Under the pieces are notes generated by a model that worked only from the letters and a program-made list of their open reading frames with translations, made no database searches and was not told the origin of the DNA. From JAQVOO01 sp964524755 (GTDB taxonomy: Bacteria > Spirochaetota > Spirochaetia > Sphaerochaetales > Sphaerochaetaceae): a DNA stretch of 47,026 bases. Positions 9,320 to 17,483 of this stretch are shown here, piece by piece; the stretch's first letter is position 1, and every line of letters begins with the position of its first letter. The stretch is from NCBI GenBank assembly GCA_964524755.1, contig CAZGDR010000005.1:1-47026 (forward strand), given 5' to 3'. The translations under genes and the position numbers were made by a program.

Positions 9320-9339
9320 TATTTTCCTTCCCTAGGTGT

Positions 9340-9987
9340 TCAATTGGTTTTTTGACTCTGCTTACGCAACTCTTCGAGTTCAGCTTCAATGTCATCCATC
9401 TGTTCAAGGTCAACAAACTTTGATTCGAGATCGACTTTAGTCTGATTCATATTGGTCTGTGCTTCCATCCGTTCCACTTGTTGTTCCATCTGGTCAAAGC
9501 GTGCATCAGAGGCTCTGCTTACACTATCGTTGGCTGCTTGGGCTTCTCTGGCTCGTGTTGCTCTCTCAACAATACTACGATGTTTTTGGCGTAAAGAACG
9601 AACTTTATCTTCTAGACGACTAATATCCTCTTTGCTCTTGGTGATGATACTTTCGTAATTCTTTACGTCTTCTTTTAGTTGTTCTAAATCTGCTTGCGCT
9701 TTGCGTTTTTCAATTAAAGCTTCACGTGCTAAATCTTCGCGGCCTTTGGATATGGCTAGTTCAGCCCGGTTCATCCACCGATCAATTAAGTCTACTTGCT
9801 CTTTCAGTTTTCTTTCAACTGTAGTTTTCGATGCAATTTTAGCAGCACAGGAAGATTTCAATTCAATTAAGGTATCTTCAACCTCTTGCATCATGAGCTT
9901 GATCATTTTTTCGGGATCTTCCGCTTTATCTAGCAGGGCGTTGATATTGGCATTTACGATATCCATGAATCGTGAGAAAATTCCCAT
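9340..9987 (-). CDS. pspA: Phage shock protein A (PspA/IM30 family)
   Basis: 215 residues, almost entirely coiled coil. The N-terminus GIFSRFMDIVNANINALLDKAEDPEKMI is the typical PspA amphipathic helix and following motif. PspA binds stressed inner membrane as ESCRT-III-like oligomers and, when idle, inhibits PspF. First gene of the pspABC operon. A consensus sigma-54 promoter lies about 57 bp upstream, and the divergent pspF gene is on the other strand. A second paralogue lies at 11471-12139. Very confident. Confidence 0.95.
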   Translation of the reverse strand: MGIFSRFMDIVNANINALLDKAEDPEKMIKLMMQEVEDTLIELKSSCAAKIASKTTVERKLKEQVDLIDRWMNRAELAISKGREDLAREALIEKRKAQADLEQLKEDVKNYESIITKSKEDISRLEDKVRSLRQKHRSIVERATRAREAQAANDSVSRASDARFDQMEQQVERMEAQTNMNQTKVDLESKFVDLEQMDDIEAELEELRKQSQKTN

Positions 9988-10043
9988 ATTTTGCTCCTTC
10001 TATTCTCAATTCTAGAGTTTTCTATGAACTCTCACTCATAAGG

Positions 10044-10061
10044 TTGCATGAAACGTGCCAA
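10044..10061 (-). promoter_or_regulatory. Sigma-54 (-24/-12) promoter of pspABC
   Basis: On the minus strand the sequence reads TTGGCACGTTTCATGCAA. The GG and GC elements are separated by exactly ten bases, matching TGGCACG-N4-TTGCA closely. The predicted start near 10034 gives a leader of about 47 nt before pspA. It sits about 117 bp from the enhancer-like repeat at 10167-10192, a usual distance for a bacterial enhancer-binding protein. Confidence 0.9.
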
Positions 10062-10166
10062 CATCAAAAACAATACCATGATTACTATGAAACATTCTCA
10101 AGCCTATTGCAAGCAAGAATTATGAGGAGTGTACCGTATTATTTAAATCGAAAGGATAGGTTTAGT

Positions 10167-10192
10167 TTGGTAAAATTTACCAATACATGGTA
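10167..10192. promoter_or_regulatory. Candidate PspF enhancer (UAS), inverted repeats
   Basis: TTGGTAAAATTTACCAA (10167-10183) has perfect 8-bp arms around one base. The right arm also pairs with a third half-site, TACCA-N5-TGGTA (10178-10192). Nearly the same motif occurs at 12314-12330, upstream of the second psp operon. The repeat ends 10 bp before the pspF start, so binding there could also repress pspF, as known for the enterobacterial pspF autoregulation. Confidence 0.7.
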
Positions 10193-10202
10193 TATTAAAC
10201 CT

Positions 10203-11201
10203 ATGAGTGAAGAAAGACCAGGGTATGCACAAGCTCCTTTGGGAGAGTCAGAAGTATTCTTAAATTTCCAACAAGCTGTGAGTCGGGCTGCCACCGTCAA
10301 TAGAAGTGTGTTGGTGGTAGGAGAGCGAGGTAGTGGTAAAGAGTTGGCTGTTCTTCGTTTACACTACCTGAGTCCACGTTGGCAACATAACTTGGTAACT
10401 GTTAACTGTGCTGCTCTACCCCCATCTTTAATTGAAACTGAGTTGTTTGGTTATGAAGCTGGGGCGTTTACTGGGGCTACAAAAACTAGAAAAGGGCGCT
10501 TCGAGGAGGCTGAAGGAGGAACGCTTTTTCTCGATGAAATAGGGCTTATTCCACTTGAAGTGCAAGAGAAGATTCTGCGGGTTGTAGAGTATGGTACGTT
10601 TGAACGGGTAGGATCTTCAAAAACTCACGAAGCCGATGTCCGGATTGTGGGCGCTACAAATACGAATCTTTTAGATATGTGCGCTGAGGGTACATTCAAA
10701 GAAGATCTTTTAGACAGACTCTCTTTTGAGGTTTTGTTTCTCCCTCCCCTGAGGGAACGGGAAGATGATATAATTTTATTAGCCGAGTACTTTGCCGCTA
10801 AAATGGCGCTGGAATGTGACAAGAGCGATCTTCCCATTCTCTCTCCTCAGCTCAAGGAAGAGTTAAAAGCTTATCCTTGGCCAGGTAATGTAAGAGAGTT
10901 AAAGAATGTAATTGAACGAGCTGTGTACCGCTCCGAAGGTCGCCTGATAACAGAAGTTACATTTAATCCTTTTGAAAACCCATTTAAGGCAATTCCAGAA
11001 GAGGGTAAGTCTTCTCTTGTTCATCAAGATTTACCTTTAGATCAGTACAAAGAGACAAAACAGGAGTTAGATCTTTCCTTCTTACGTCGGTCATTAGAGG
11101 CGACCGGAGGGGTGCAAAAAGAAGCAGCTACGTTGTTGGGCCTCACCTACGATCAGTTTCGCGGGTTGTTCCGCAAGTATCGCGAGATACTTGAAAAATA
11201 A
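10203..11201 (+). CDS. pspF: PspF-type sigma-54-dependent transcriptional activator
   Basis: 332 residues with no N-terminal receiver domain, the size and layout of PspF. The AAA+ core shows Walker A GERGSGKE, the sigma-54 contact loop GAFTGA, Walker B GGTLFLDE and an arginine-finger region. A C-terminal Fis-type helix-turn-helix (LEATGGVQKEAATLLGLTYDQFRG) binds enhancer DNA. The frame is open further upstream into pspA, but I start at ATG 10203 because homology begins there and the enhancer-like repeat lies just before it; no clear Shine-Dalgarno is seen. Divergent from pspABC and convergent with the second psp operon, it probably activates both sigma-54 promoters and is held in check by PspA. 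Confidence 0.92.
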   Translation: MSEERPGYAQAPLGESEVFLNFQQAVSRAATVNRSVLVVGERGSGKELAVLRLHYLSPRWQHNLVTVNCAALPPSLIETELFGYEAGAFTGATKTRKGRFEEAEGGTLFLDEIGLIPLEVQEKILRVVEYGTFERVGSSKTHEADVRIVGATNTNLLDMCAEGTFKEDLLDRLSFEVLFLPPLREREDDIILLAEYFAAKMALECDKSDLPILSPQLKEELKAYPWPGNVRELKNVIERAVYRSEGRLITEVTFNPFENPFKAIPEEGKSSLVHQDLPLDQYKETKQELDLSFLRRSLEATGGVQKEAATLLGLTYDQFRGLFRKYREILEK

Positions 11202-11218
11202 AGATCGCCGATTGGCGA
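11193..11218 (-). terminator. Terminator of the second psp operon
   Basis: On the minus strand the stem TCGCC/GGCGA around a 4-base loop is followed by TCTTTATTTTTC. It lies 10 bp past the pspC-like stop and abuts the pspF stop from the other side, so it may serve both convergent transcripts. Confidence 0.6.
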
Positions 11219-11228
11219 CCTCTATTGA

Positions 11229-11468
11229 TTACGATAATTCAGGTTTCATCAGCAAAGTTGCACCTAAATAGAGAAATCCGATGGGAAAGAAGCCGCTGGA
11301 GATAAAGGCAATAATGACTCCAAGACGGATGGCCCAAGCCGGTATTTCAAGCCAATTAGCAAAGCCTTGGCAAACTCCTAATAGGACCCCGTTGCGGGAG
11401 CGTCGCAATTTCCTCGTGTTAAACCAATCCTCCCCTTTATATCTTTTTTGTTTATAATATTCAGCCAT
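11229..11468 (-). CDS. Second PspC-domain protein (short)
   Basis: 79 residues: a basic N-terminus (RKLRRSRNGVLLGVCQGFANWLEIP) and one hydrophobic segment at about 45-72. It is a minimal PspC domain without the polar tail of the copy at 8712-9083. It starts two bases after the stop of the second pspA, with AAGGA nine bases upstream, so the two are certainly co-transcribed. Probably the membrane partner of that PspA paralogue. Confidence 0.85.
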   Translation of the reverse strand: MAEYYKQKRYKGEDWFNTRKLRRSRNGVLLGVCQGFANWLEIPAWAIRLGVIIAFISSGFFPIGFLYLGATLLMKPELS

Positions 11469-11470
11469 AC

Positions 11471-12139
11471 TTACTTGTCCTTCTTTTTATCAGCTTTTAA
11501 AGCCGCCAATTCAGCTTCTATAGCTTCGTCTGTTTCCATCTTTGAGAATTGTTTTTCAGCGGATTGGGCATTGCCTGAAAATCCGGCCATGTCAGCATCA
11601 GCCTCCATGCGTTCGATTTTCTCTTCCAGTTCGGAAAACTTTCTATAATTTGCAGCAGTATCCATGGCTCGTAGCGTCTCGACCATCTTTTTCTTCTCTT
11701 TAGCATGGTAGGCGCGTTGGACTAGCATTCTCTGTTTGTCACGTATTTCTTCCCGTTTAGCTTCGAGTTTGGTAATCTGTTCCTGCATAGAAGTAATAAT
11801 AGATTCCATTTGGATGAATTCTTCTTCTAAGCCAGTCAAGCGTTTTGCTATCCGGTTTTTCTCTATTAAGGCTTCACGAGCAAGGTCGTCTCGATCTTTT
11901 TCAGCGGCTAGTTGTGCACGATTTTTCCATCGTTTTAATTGTTCCTTCGTCTGTTTAATTTCTTGTTCAATAACTGTTCGATTGGCAAGACGCTCAGCGG
12001 CGGAGCTTTTTGCTCCGACTAAAGTCTCTTCCATTTCCGTGAGCATGAATCGAATCATTTTCTCAGGATCTTCCATTTTGTCCAGTCTGGCATGTACATT
12101 GGCATTTACAATGTCTTTGAAACGTTTAATTATTCTCAT
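11471..12139 (-). CDS. Second PspA/IM30-family protein
   Basis: 222 residues, coiled coil throughout. The N-terminus RFKDIVNANVHARLDKMEDPEKMIRF is clearly PspA-like, and the region around DLAREALIEK is shared with the other copy. The ends diverge: this one has a Lys-rich C-terminus. It has its own sigma-54 promoter about 64 bp upstream and the shared enhancer-like motif. The two paralogues may form mixed oligomers or respond to different membrane states; this is inference. Confidence 0.93.
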   Translation of the reverse strand: MRIIKRFKDIVNANVHARLDKMEDPEKMIRFMLTEMEETLVGAKSSAAERLANRTVIEQEIKQTKEQLKRWKNRAQLAAEKDRDDLAREALIEKNRIAKRLTGLEEEFIQMESIITSMQEQITKLEAKREEIRDKQRMLVQRAYHAKEKKKMVETLRAMDTAANYRKFSELEEKIERMEADADMAGFSGNAQSAEKQFSKMETDEAIEAELAALKADKKKDK

Positions 12140-12202
12140 ACTATCTCCTCATGAACGTGTTTATGAGTTCAGCGTTCTTTTTGTAGTTTGCTATATACCT
12201 AC

Positions 12203-12220
12203 ATGCAATCGGCGTGCCAA
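12203..12220 (-). promoter_or_regulatory. Sigma-54 (-24/-12) promoter of second psp operon
   Basis: On the minus strand TTGGCACGCCGATTGCAT matches TGGCACG-N4-TTGCA fully, with GG and GC ten bases apart. The predicted start near 12193 leaves a leader of about 54 nt before the second pspA. Confidence 0.92.
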
Positions 12221-12313
12221 GTAAAAGAAAACTTCTTTTAAACCTAGTTTATTACCTGTTTCATACGGCAAATAATTTTTTTCTTTGCAGTTTCAATAAA
12301 GATTGTGTCTGTG

Positions 12314-12330
12314 TTGGTAAAATTCACCAT
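12314..12330. promoter_or_regulatory. Second candidate PspF enhancer (UAS)
   Basis: TTGGTAAAATTCACCAT repeats the motif found before pspF (TTGGTAAAATTTACCAA) with two changes, and lies about 104 bp from the sigma-54 promoter of the second psp operon. It is also 34 bp before the rsmI start on the other strand. The shared motif and the similar spacing at both operons are the evidence. Confidence 0.65.
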
Positions 12331-12364
12331 TGCTCATGGCCCATTTAACCGCTAGAATACCAAA

Positions 12365-13072
12365 ATGGGAACATTATTTATGGTGGCGACACCAATTGGC
12401 AATTTGGAAGATATTACTATGCGAGCTCTTCAGACCTTACGTGAGGTCGATGTGATTGCCTGTGAAGATACCAGACACTCCCAGCGCTTATTGACCCGAT
12501 ATGCTATTCATAAACGCTTAATAGCCTGCCATGCGCACAATGAGACGGCTTCGGCTGCTGGTATTGTGAAACTCTTAAGTGAAGGGCTATCGGTTGCGTT
12601 TATCTCAGATGCAGGGACTCCTGGTATTAGCGATCCGGGTGCCCGAGTTGTTAATGCGGTAAGAAAAGCAGGTTATTCAGTAATTCCTATTCCAGGTGTT
12701 TCAGCTTTGACAACGATTGTGTCAGTTAGTGGGTTTGTGGGAAAATCGTTTTTATTTGAGGGTTTTCTCAGTCCTCGCGCCGGGCGGAGGCGCAAACGAT
12801 TACAACAGCTACTGGAGAGAGATGAAGCTTTTGTCCTCTATGAATCACCATTTAGAGTGGTGAAGCTCTTAGGGGAGCTCGCTCAACTAGCACCTACAAG
12901 GCAAGTCTTAGTTGGAAGAGAGATGACTAAGGCTTTTGAAGAATATCTAGAAGGGAGTGCTGCGGATGTAGCTGAAAACTTTGGTCAACGGGGGACAATT
13001 AAAGGTGAATTAGTACTCTGTGTCTCCCCATCCCAGGCTTCTAGTGAGGAAAGTGTTGATAACAATTCGTAA
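12365..13072 (+). CDS. rsmI: 16S rRNA (cytidine1402-2'-O)-methyltransferase RsmI
   Basis: 235 residues of the SAM-dependent tetrapyrrole-methylase fold. The RsmI hallmarks are visible: N-terminal ATPIGNLEDIT, EDTRHS, SDAGTPGISDPG, PIPGVSA and YESPFRV. It methylates the ribose of C1402 in the ribosomal P site. It is a little shorter than E. coli RsmI (286 residues), lacking part of the C-terminal tail. No obvious Shine-Dalgarno sits before the ATG. It overlaps the next RNA methyltransferase gene, so the two probably form an RNA-modification operon with the MATE gene. Confidence 0.93.
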   Translation: MGTLFMVATPIGNLEDITMRALQTLREVDVIACEDTRHSQRLLTRYAIHKRLIACHAHNETASAAGIVKLLSEGLSVAFISDAGTPGISDPGARVVNAVRKAGYSVIPIPGVSALTTIVSVSGFVGKSFLFEGFLSPRAGRRRKRLQQLLERDEAFVLYESPFRVVKLLGELAQLAPTRQVLVGREMTKAFEEYLEGSAADVAENFGQRGTIKGELVLCVSPSQASSEESVDNNS

Positions 13073-13862
13073 ACTCGCCTCCCTAGCTGAGGGGACAAAG
13101 TTACGCAAATGTGCCCGTATTCTCGATGAGATAGTATTTTCTTTGCGCGAAGGGAAAGGCTATGATAAGGATTATCTTAAATCTGTTTGCCGCCTCATAG
13201 AAGAATCCCCAGATAAAAGAATTAGAGATTTAACTCGATTGCAATGCCGCAATATTGAAGCCGAACTGTATACGCAAGATTTACTTTGGGCTGTCGCAGA
13301 TGTTGCTTATTTAATACATGCTGACCTTGGTCTCGACAAAGCTGATTGGGACTTTAAAGAAAACGACCAGTTGGATGTGACAATGAGAGAAGTATTTCCT
13401 TTTACTGTGGTCCTTGATCGACTCCGTTCTCCTTTCAATGTGGGTTCAGTTTTTAGAACTGCCGATTCTTTTGGCGTACAGAATATAGTATTGGTGCATC
13501 CAACGGCACCACCAACACATCCACGGGCAATACGAAGTGCTCGGGGTTGTACCGAAACAATCCCTTGGCAGCAGGAATCAGTTGAAGAGATAGCTGCCAC
13601 GATTAAAGACAATCCTGTTTTTGCTTTAGAAGTGGGAGGGGTGAACGTAGATGAATTTACATTTCCTGCTCAAGGGTCTGTGATCATTGGTTCTGAAGAG
13701 TTAGGCGTAAGTCCTGAAATGATTGCTCTAGCCGATGCCTCGCTCGGTCGAGTAAGTATTCCTTTAGTGGGTACTAAGGGGTCACTGAATGTCTCTGTAG
13801 CTTTTGGCATTCTGATGCATGCTTGGTATGCCCAGGTTTCTCAGAGCAGAGGGGAGAGCTAA
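13020..13862 (+). CDS. TrmH/SpoU-family RNA 2'-O-methyltransferase
   Basis: Up to 280 residues. The C-terminal SpoU domain has the three knot motifs: NVGSVFRTADSFG, VIIGSEELGVS and IPLVGTKGSLNVSVAFGI. The N-terminal ~115 residues are helical and may be a substrate-binding extension. It uses SAM to methylate a ribose 2'-OH in tRNA or rRNA; the target cannot be told. The widest start is a GTG overlapping rsmI by 53 bp. A GTG at 13053 or TTG at 13056, just after GAGG, would give a shorter overlap and is equally plausible. Confidence 0.88.
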   Translation: MSPHPRLLVRKVLITIRKLASLAEGTKLRKCARILDEIVFSLREGKGYDKDYLKSVCRLIEESPDKRIRDLTRLQCRNIEAELYTQDLLWAVADVAYLIHADLGLDKADWDFKENDQLDVTMREVFPFTVVLDRLRSPFNVGSVFRTADSFGVQNIVLVHPTAPPTHPRAIRSARGCTETIPWQQESVEEIAATIKDNPVFALEVGGVNVDEFTFPAQGSVIIGSEELGVSPEMIALADASLGRVSIPLVGTKGSLNVSVAFGILMHAWYAQVSQSRGES

Positions 13863-15247
13863 TGGCGTTGTTTGCAACAAAACGATTGACGGTTGAAGAG
13901 AACTATAAGCGGATGACAGAAACGCCTATTCCTCGTTTAATTTCATCTCTTGCCATTCCCACCATCATTACTATGTTGATTACTACCTTTTATCATATGG
14001 CCGATACGGTCTTTGTCAGTCGCTTAGGAACGCAAGCTAGTGGGGCTGTGGGTATTGTTTTTGCCATAATGTCTATTATTCAAGCTATTGGCATGACTCT
14101 AGGGATGGGCTCAGGAAATTTTGTAGCTCGCCTATTGGGAGCAAAAGAGAATGACAAGGCTAACCAAGTTTTATCGACAGCCTTTTTTACGGCACTGGGG
14201 GTAGGTCTCATTCTCTTAATAGTAGGGGTTTCTTTTCTTCGTCCTTTCATGCGCCTGCTCGGTTCTACAGAGACTATCTTACCGTATGCTGAGTCGTATG
14301 GCGGTATAATTTTGTTCGGCGCTCCCCTCATGGCCGCCTCTTTTGTCATGAACACGAATCTACGTGCCGAGGGGAATGCCAGCTTAGGTATGCGGGGAAT
14401 GGTCACCGGCTCTTTATTAAACGTTGTACTTGATCCTATTCTTATTTTTGGATTTAACATGGGCATCCGAGGAGCTGCCATAGCGACTGTTTTCAGCCAA
14501 TTCGTAGCTTTTTCGATTTTATTATCTTTTTATATCCGTAAAAAAAGTACGTTACATTTAGGGCTTTCTTGTTTCAGATGGGAGAAGTGGATTTTTACAG
14601 AGGTGCTCTCGACAGGGATGCCCGCTTTTTACCGTCAGGGACTAGCGAGTATTTCGATGATTATCTTGAATAATGTGGCGGCCCCTTTTGGTGATTCGGC
14701 GTTGGCTGCGATGACTATTGTTACGCGCACTATGCAATTTTTGGGTTCAGCTTTGATTGGTTTTGGACAAGGGTTCCAACCCGTTGCTGGATTTAGTTGG
14801 GGCGCGAACCGTCTTGATCGACTCAAAGAATCTTTTAAGTTCTCGGTGGTAACAGGAGTTATTGGATTTCTAATCCTTGGTACAATTGGTTTTATATTCG
14901 CCCCTGCGATTATGCGATTTTTTATTAAAACAGATCCTAAAGTAGTTGAAATTGGAGCGTTAGCTATGCGACTTCAATGTATGATCATGCCCCTACAGGC
15001 TATTAATATTTTTATTGCCATGTTGTTTCAGTCTGTAGGTAAATCTAAACAAGCTTCTTTAACAGCGTTATCACGGCAAGGATTATTCTTTATTCCAGTT
15101 ATCCTCACCTTGCCCCAGACCTTTGGTGTTTTAGGAATACAGGTGAGTCAACCTATTGCCGATAGTGCTACCTTCATATTTTCTCTCATTCTCCTCTCTC
15201 ATTTTTGGAAGAGAATGGAAAAATCTATAGTAGCCGCTAAGTCTTAA
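13862..15247 (+). CDS. MATE-family efflux transporter
   Basis: 461 residues, about twelve membrane helices in two similar halves. MATE signatures include the early PIPRLISSLAIPTIITML, DTVFVSRLGTQASGAV and, in the second half, a QGFQPVAGFSWGA motif. Such proteins export cationic compounds with Na+ or H+ antiport. The start ATG shares one base with the preceding stop and has GAGGGGAG upstream; an earlier in-frame start would lie inside the methyltransferase gene. Co-transcription with the two RNA methyltransferase genes is likely. Substrate unknown. Confidence 0.9.
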   Translation: MALFATKRLTVEENYKRMTETPIPRLISSLAIPTIITMLITTFYHMADTVFVSRLGTQASGAVGIVFAIMSIIQAIGMTLGMGSGNFVARLLGAKENDKANQVLSTAFFTALGVGLILLIVGVSFLRPFMRLLGSTETILPYAESYGGIILFGAPLMAASFVMNTNLRAEGNASLGMRGMVTGSLLNVVLDPILIFGFNMGIRGAAIATVFSQFVAFSILLSFYIRKKSTLHLGLSCFRWEKWIFTEVLSTGMPAFYRQGLASISMIILNNVAAPFGDSALAAMTIVTRTMQFLGSALIGFGQGFQPVAGFSWGANRLDRLKESFKFSVVTGVIGFLILGTIGFIFAPAIMRFFIKTDPKVVEIGALAMRLQCMIMPLQAINIFIAMLFQSVGKSKQASLTALSRQGLFFIPVILTLPQTFGVLGIQVSQPIADSATFIFSLILLSHFWKRMEKSIVAAKS

Positions 15248-15284
15248 ATTGGAAGAATAGAAATAAGATTATTCTCGGAGAACA

Positions 15285-15307
15285 GCATGTTCAATAATTG
15301 AACATGC
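15285..15307. terminator. Hairpin between convergent genes (possible terminator)
   Basis: Perfect 10-bp stem GCATGTTCAA/TTGAACATGC around a 3-base loop, 38 bp past the MATE stop and 60 bp past the Lon-like stop. There is no T-run on either side, so it is not a canonical terminator. It could end transcription weakly or protect 3' ends. Confidence 0.45.
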
Positions 15308-15366
15308 AATGAGTTGGTTATACTATTTTGGGAAGCACCATGAGCATAAAAGAGTTCGAGAGACTT

Positions 15367-17430
15367 CTAATTCTGCGGACGGGATATCTCATACAGATCT
15401 TTCAAGCGATCCTCAATAGTTCGGTTTAAGGTATCAATGGGGAAGTTACCCTTCTTATTACGCGTTCCGGCCGGCCGGTCGGTGAGGACTTGCATCCCTT
15501 CATCAATGGTCTGGACAGGATAGATGTGAAACTCTTTGCGCGCAATAGCCTCGATGATTTCATAGGGGAGAATAAGGCTTTTAATATTCTGGACGGGAAT
15601 AATAACCCCTGGATGGCTTTTTATACCAAGGTGTTTACATACATTATAGAACCCAGTGATCTTCTCATTGATGCCACCTACTGGTTGAAGCTCTCCCATT
15701 TGGTTAACAGAACCTGTAACAGCAATGTTCTGTTTAATAGGAATTTCTCCAATCGCTGAAAGAAGTGCATAAAGCTCACTAGAAGAGGCTGAATCACCGT
15801 CAATTTCGGCATAGGATTGTTCAAAGCAAATTCCTGAATAGATCGAAAGAGGGAAGTTTCGGGCATACCTCTTGCGAAGGTACCCCTCAAGGATTAATAA
15901 CCCTTTGTCGTGAATTTCACCTGAAAGACCTGCTTCATGTTCTATATTAACTATACCCTCATTACCTGGGGCTACGGTTGCACTGATGACGGTGGGGGTG
16001 CCAAAGGAGGCTGGACCACGATCAAGAACTGCCAAACCGTTAACAACCCCTGTTTTATATCCATCAAGGGCAATAATCATCTCGCCGGTAGCTATCTCAT
16101 CGACGATTCGGTTTTCAGTAACACTAGAGACATAATCTCGTTCAGATGTAGCTCGTAGTACGGCTTCTTGAGTAATACTATCTAACTTAAGGACTCGTGC
16201 CCAATAGTTAGATTCTTGGATTAAATCAGCAATTAAAGAGAGCTGTGTGGTCAATTCGTCACGCGATTCAGCGGCAAGAGCGCTATATCTGAGTAATTCC
16301 GCAATGGCGCCTGAATCAACAGGGAGTAGATTTTCTGTTTTACTCACCATCCTGATGAAACCAATGCACCCAGCAATGTTTTCTTTATTTGCTGGCATGG
16401 TGTAATCAAATTCAGCTGAAACTTTGAATAACTTCAAAAAATCAGGATCATGGTCACAGAAAGAATCATACGAATCTTCGCTTCCCACCAAGAGTACCTT
16501 AACTTCCAAAGGAACTGGTTCAGGACGTATACCGGCTGAACGGGAGGGACTGAGGGCTGCATTTTGAATAACAAGAGCAGATGTAGTGAGGAAACGTTTA
16601 AAAGCTTCCCAAAGACCCTCTACGGTTAACATCTCCTCAGCACTAATTACTATATAACCGCCTGCGGCTTGCAGCAACGAACCTGCATGGATAGAAAGGA
16701 AGGGGAGATACCGTTCATCGCGTACCTCACCCGGAGCATCTAGTGAACCGAAGAGGTTGGCGAAGGTGGGGTGGGTTTCAAAGATAAGGGGACGTGAGGT
16801 AGTTTGTTCATGATCGACTAGCAAGTTAACGCTATAACGTAAAAAGAACGTATCTTTCAATTGCTCGTATTTTTGGTTTAGAAGGATAGTATGTTCAGCT
16901 AAATCTTGTTGGATTTGATGGAGATGAGACTGTACCGTGGGGTCACTAAATTTCTGAGAAATATCAGCTAACAATGTTTTAGCAAGCTTGGAAAGACTTG
17001 GTCCATCAATAGTCTCACCATTAGTTATATTTTTGGTAATTGCTTGGCGGAGATTAACGATAAAATCCTTCATCGCTAAAGCAAAAGCGCGTCCCTCTCC
17101 AGGAGCAAAAGTGAGGGCTCTTGGGGCATTCGGGTATTTAAAGTTATGGATAAAGGCGATATCGCGCAATTGAGATATATCTGAGGAGTGCGTAGCCGTT
17201 GCCTGTCGGATAGCAGTTGAGCGGCCCGTGCCAGGATCCCCACTCACAAAAATATTGTACCCTTTTCCAGAAATTGAGAGCCCCATCTGTAAGGCACGCA
17301 TAGCCCTTGGTTGCCCAATTATTACGGGGTCGCTCGGGATTGCACCACAGGAATCGACAATAGAGGGATCATAAGTGAATTTTGCTTCTTCAGCCGTAAG
17401 TTCTCGGCGTACAAACTCTAAATCTGCCAT
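15367..17430 (-). CDS. Lon-like protease with AAA domain (COG1067 type)
   Basis: About 687 residues. An N-terminal AAA region has the P-loop GDPGTGRST, with Arg70 in place of the usual Lys, and a weak Walker B (GGYIVISAEE). The C-terminal third is the Lon proteolytic domain, with the Ser of DGDSASSSEL and the Lys of GGINEKITGF forming the Ser-Lys dyad. A long helical region with NQKYEQLKDTF lies between. Arg in the P-loop is common in this subfamily as I recall it, so ATP dependence is uncertain while peptidase activity is likely. I chose ATG 17430 over an upstream TTG at 17466; neither has a strong Shine-Dalgarno. Confidence 0.87.
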   Translation of the reverse strand: MADLEFVRRELTAEEAKFTYDPSIVDSCGAIPSDPVIIGQPRAMRALQMGLSISGKGYNIFVSGDPGTGRSTAIRQATATHSSDISQLRDIAFIHNFKYPNAPRALTFAPGEGRAFALAMKDFIVNLRQAITKNITNGETIDGPSLSKLAKTLLADISQKFSDPTVQSHLHQIQQDLAEHTILLNQKYEQLKDTFFLRYSVNLLVDHEQTTSRPLIFETHPTFANLFGSLDAPGEVRDERYLPFLSIHAGSLLQAAGGYIVISAEEMLTVEGLWEAFKRFLTTSALVIQNAALSPSRSAGIRPEPVPLEVKVLLVGSEDSYDSFCDHDPDFLKLFKVSAEFDYTMPANKENIAGCIGFIRMVSKTENLLPVDSGAIAELLRYSALAAESRDELTTQLSLIADLIQESNYWARVLKLDSITQEAVLRATSERDYVSSVTENRIVDEIATGEMIIALDGYKTGVVNGLAVLDRGPASFGTPTVISATVAPGNEGIVNIEHEAGLSGEIHDKGLLILEGYLRKRYARNFPLSIYSGICFEQSYAEIDGDSASSSELYALLSAIGEIPIKQNIAVTGSVNQMGELQPVGGINEKITGFYNVCKHLGIKSHPGVIIPVQNIKSLILPYEIIEAIARKEFHIYPVQTIDEGMQVLTDRPAGTRNKKGNFPIDTLNRTIEDRLKDLYEISRPQN

Positions 17431-17483
17431 GTGGCTCACTATAGGTGGTGGAATAATTGATGTCAACTCTCTATACTAGAGTC

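Noticed and set aside
9972..10202. Long N-terminal extension of the PspF-like protein
   Set aside because: It would begin inside pspA, run over the sigma-54 promoter and the enhancer repeat, and has no resemblance to a known sensor domain.
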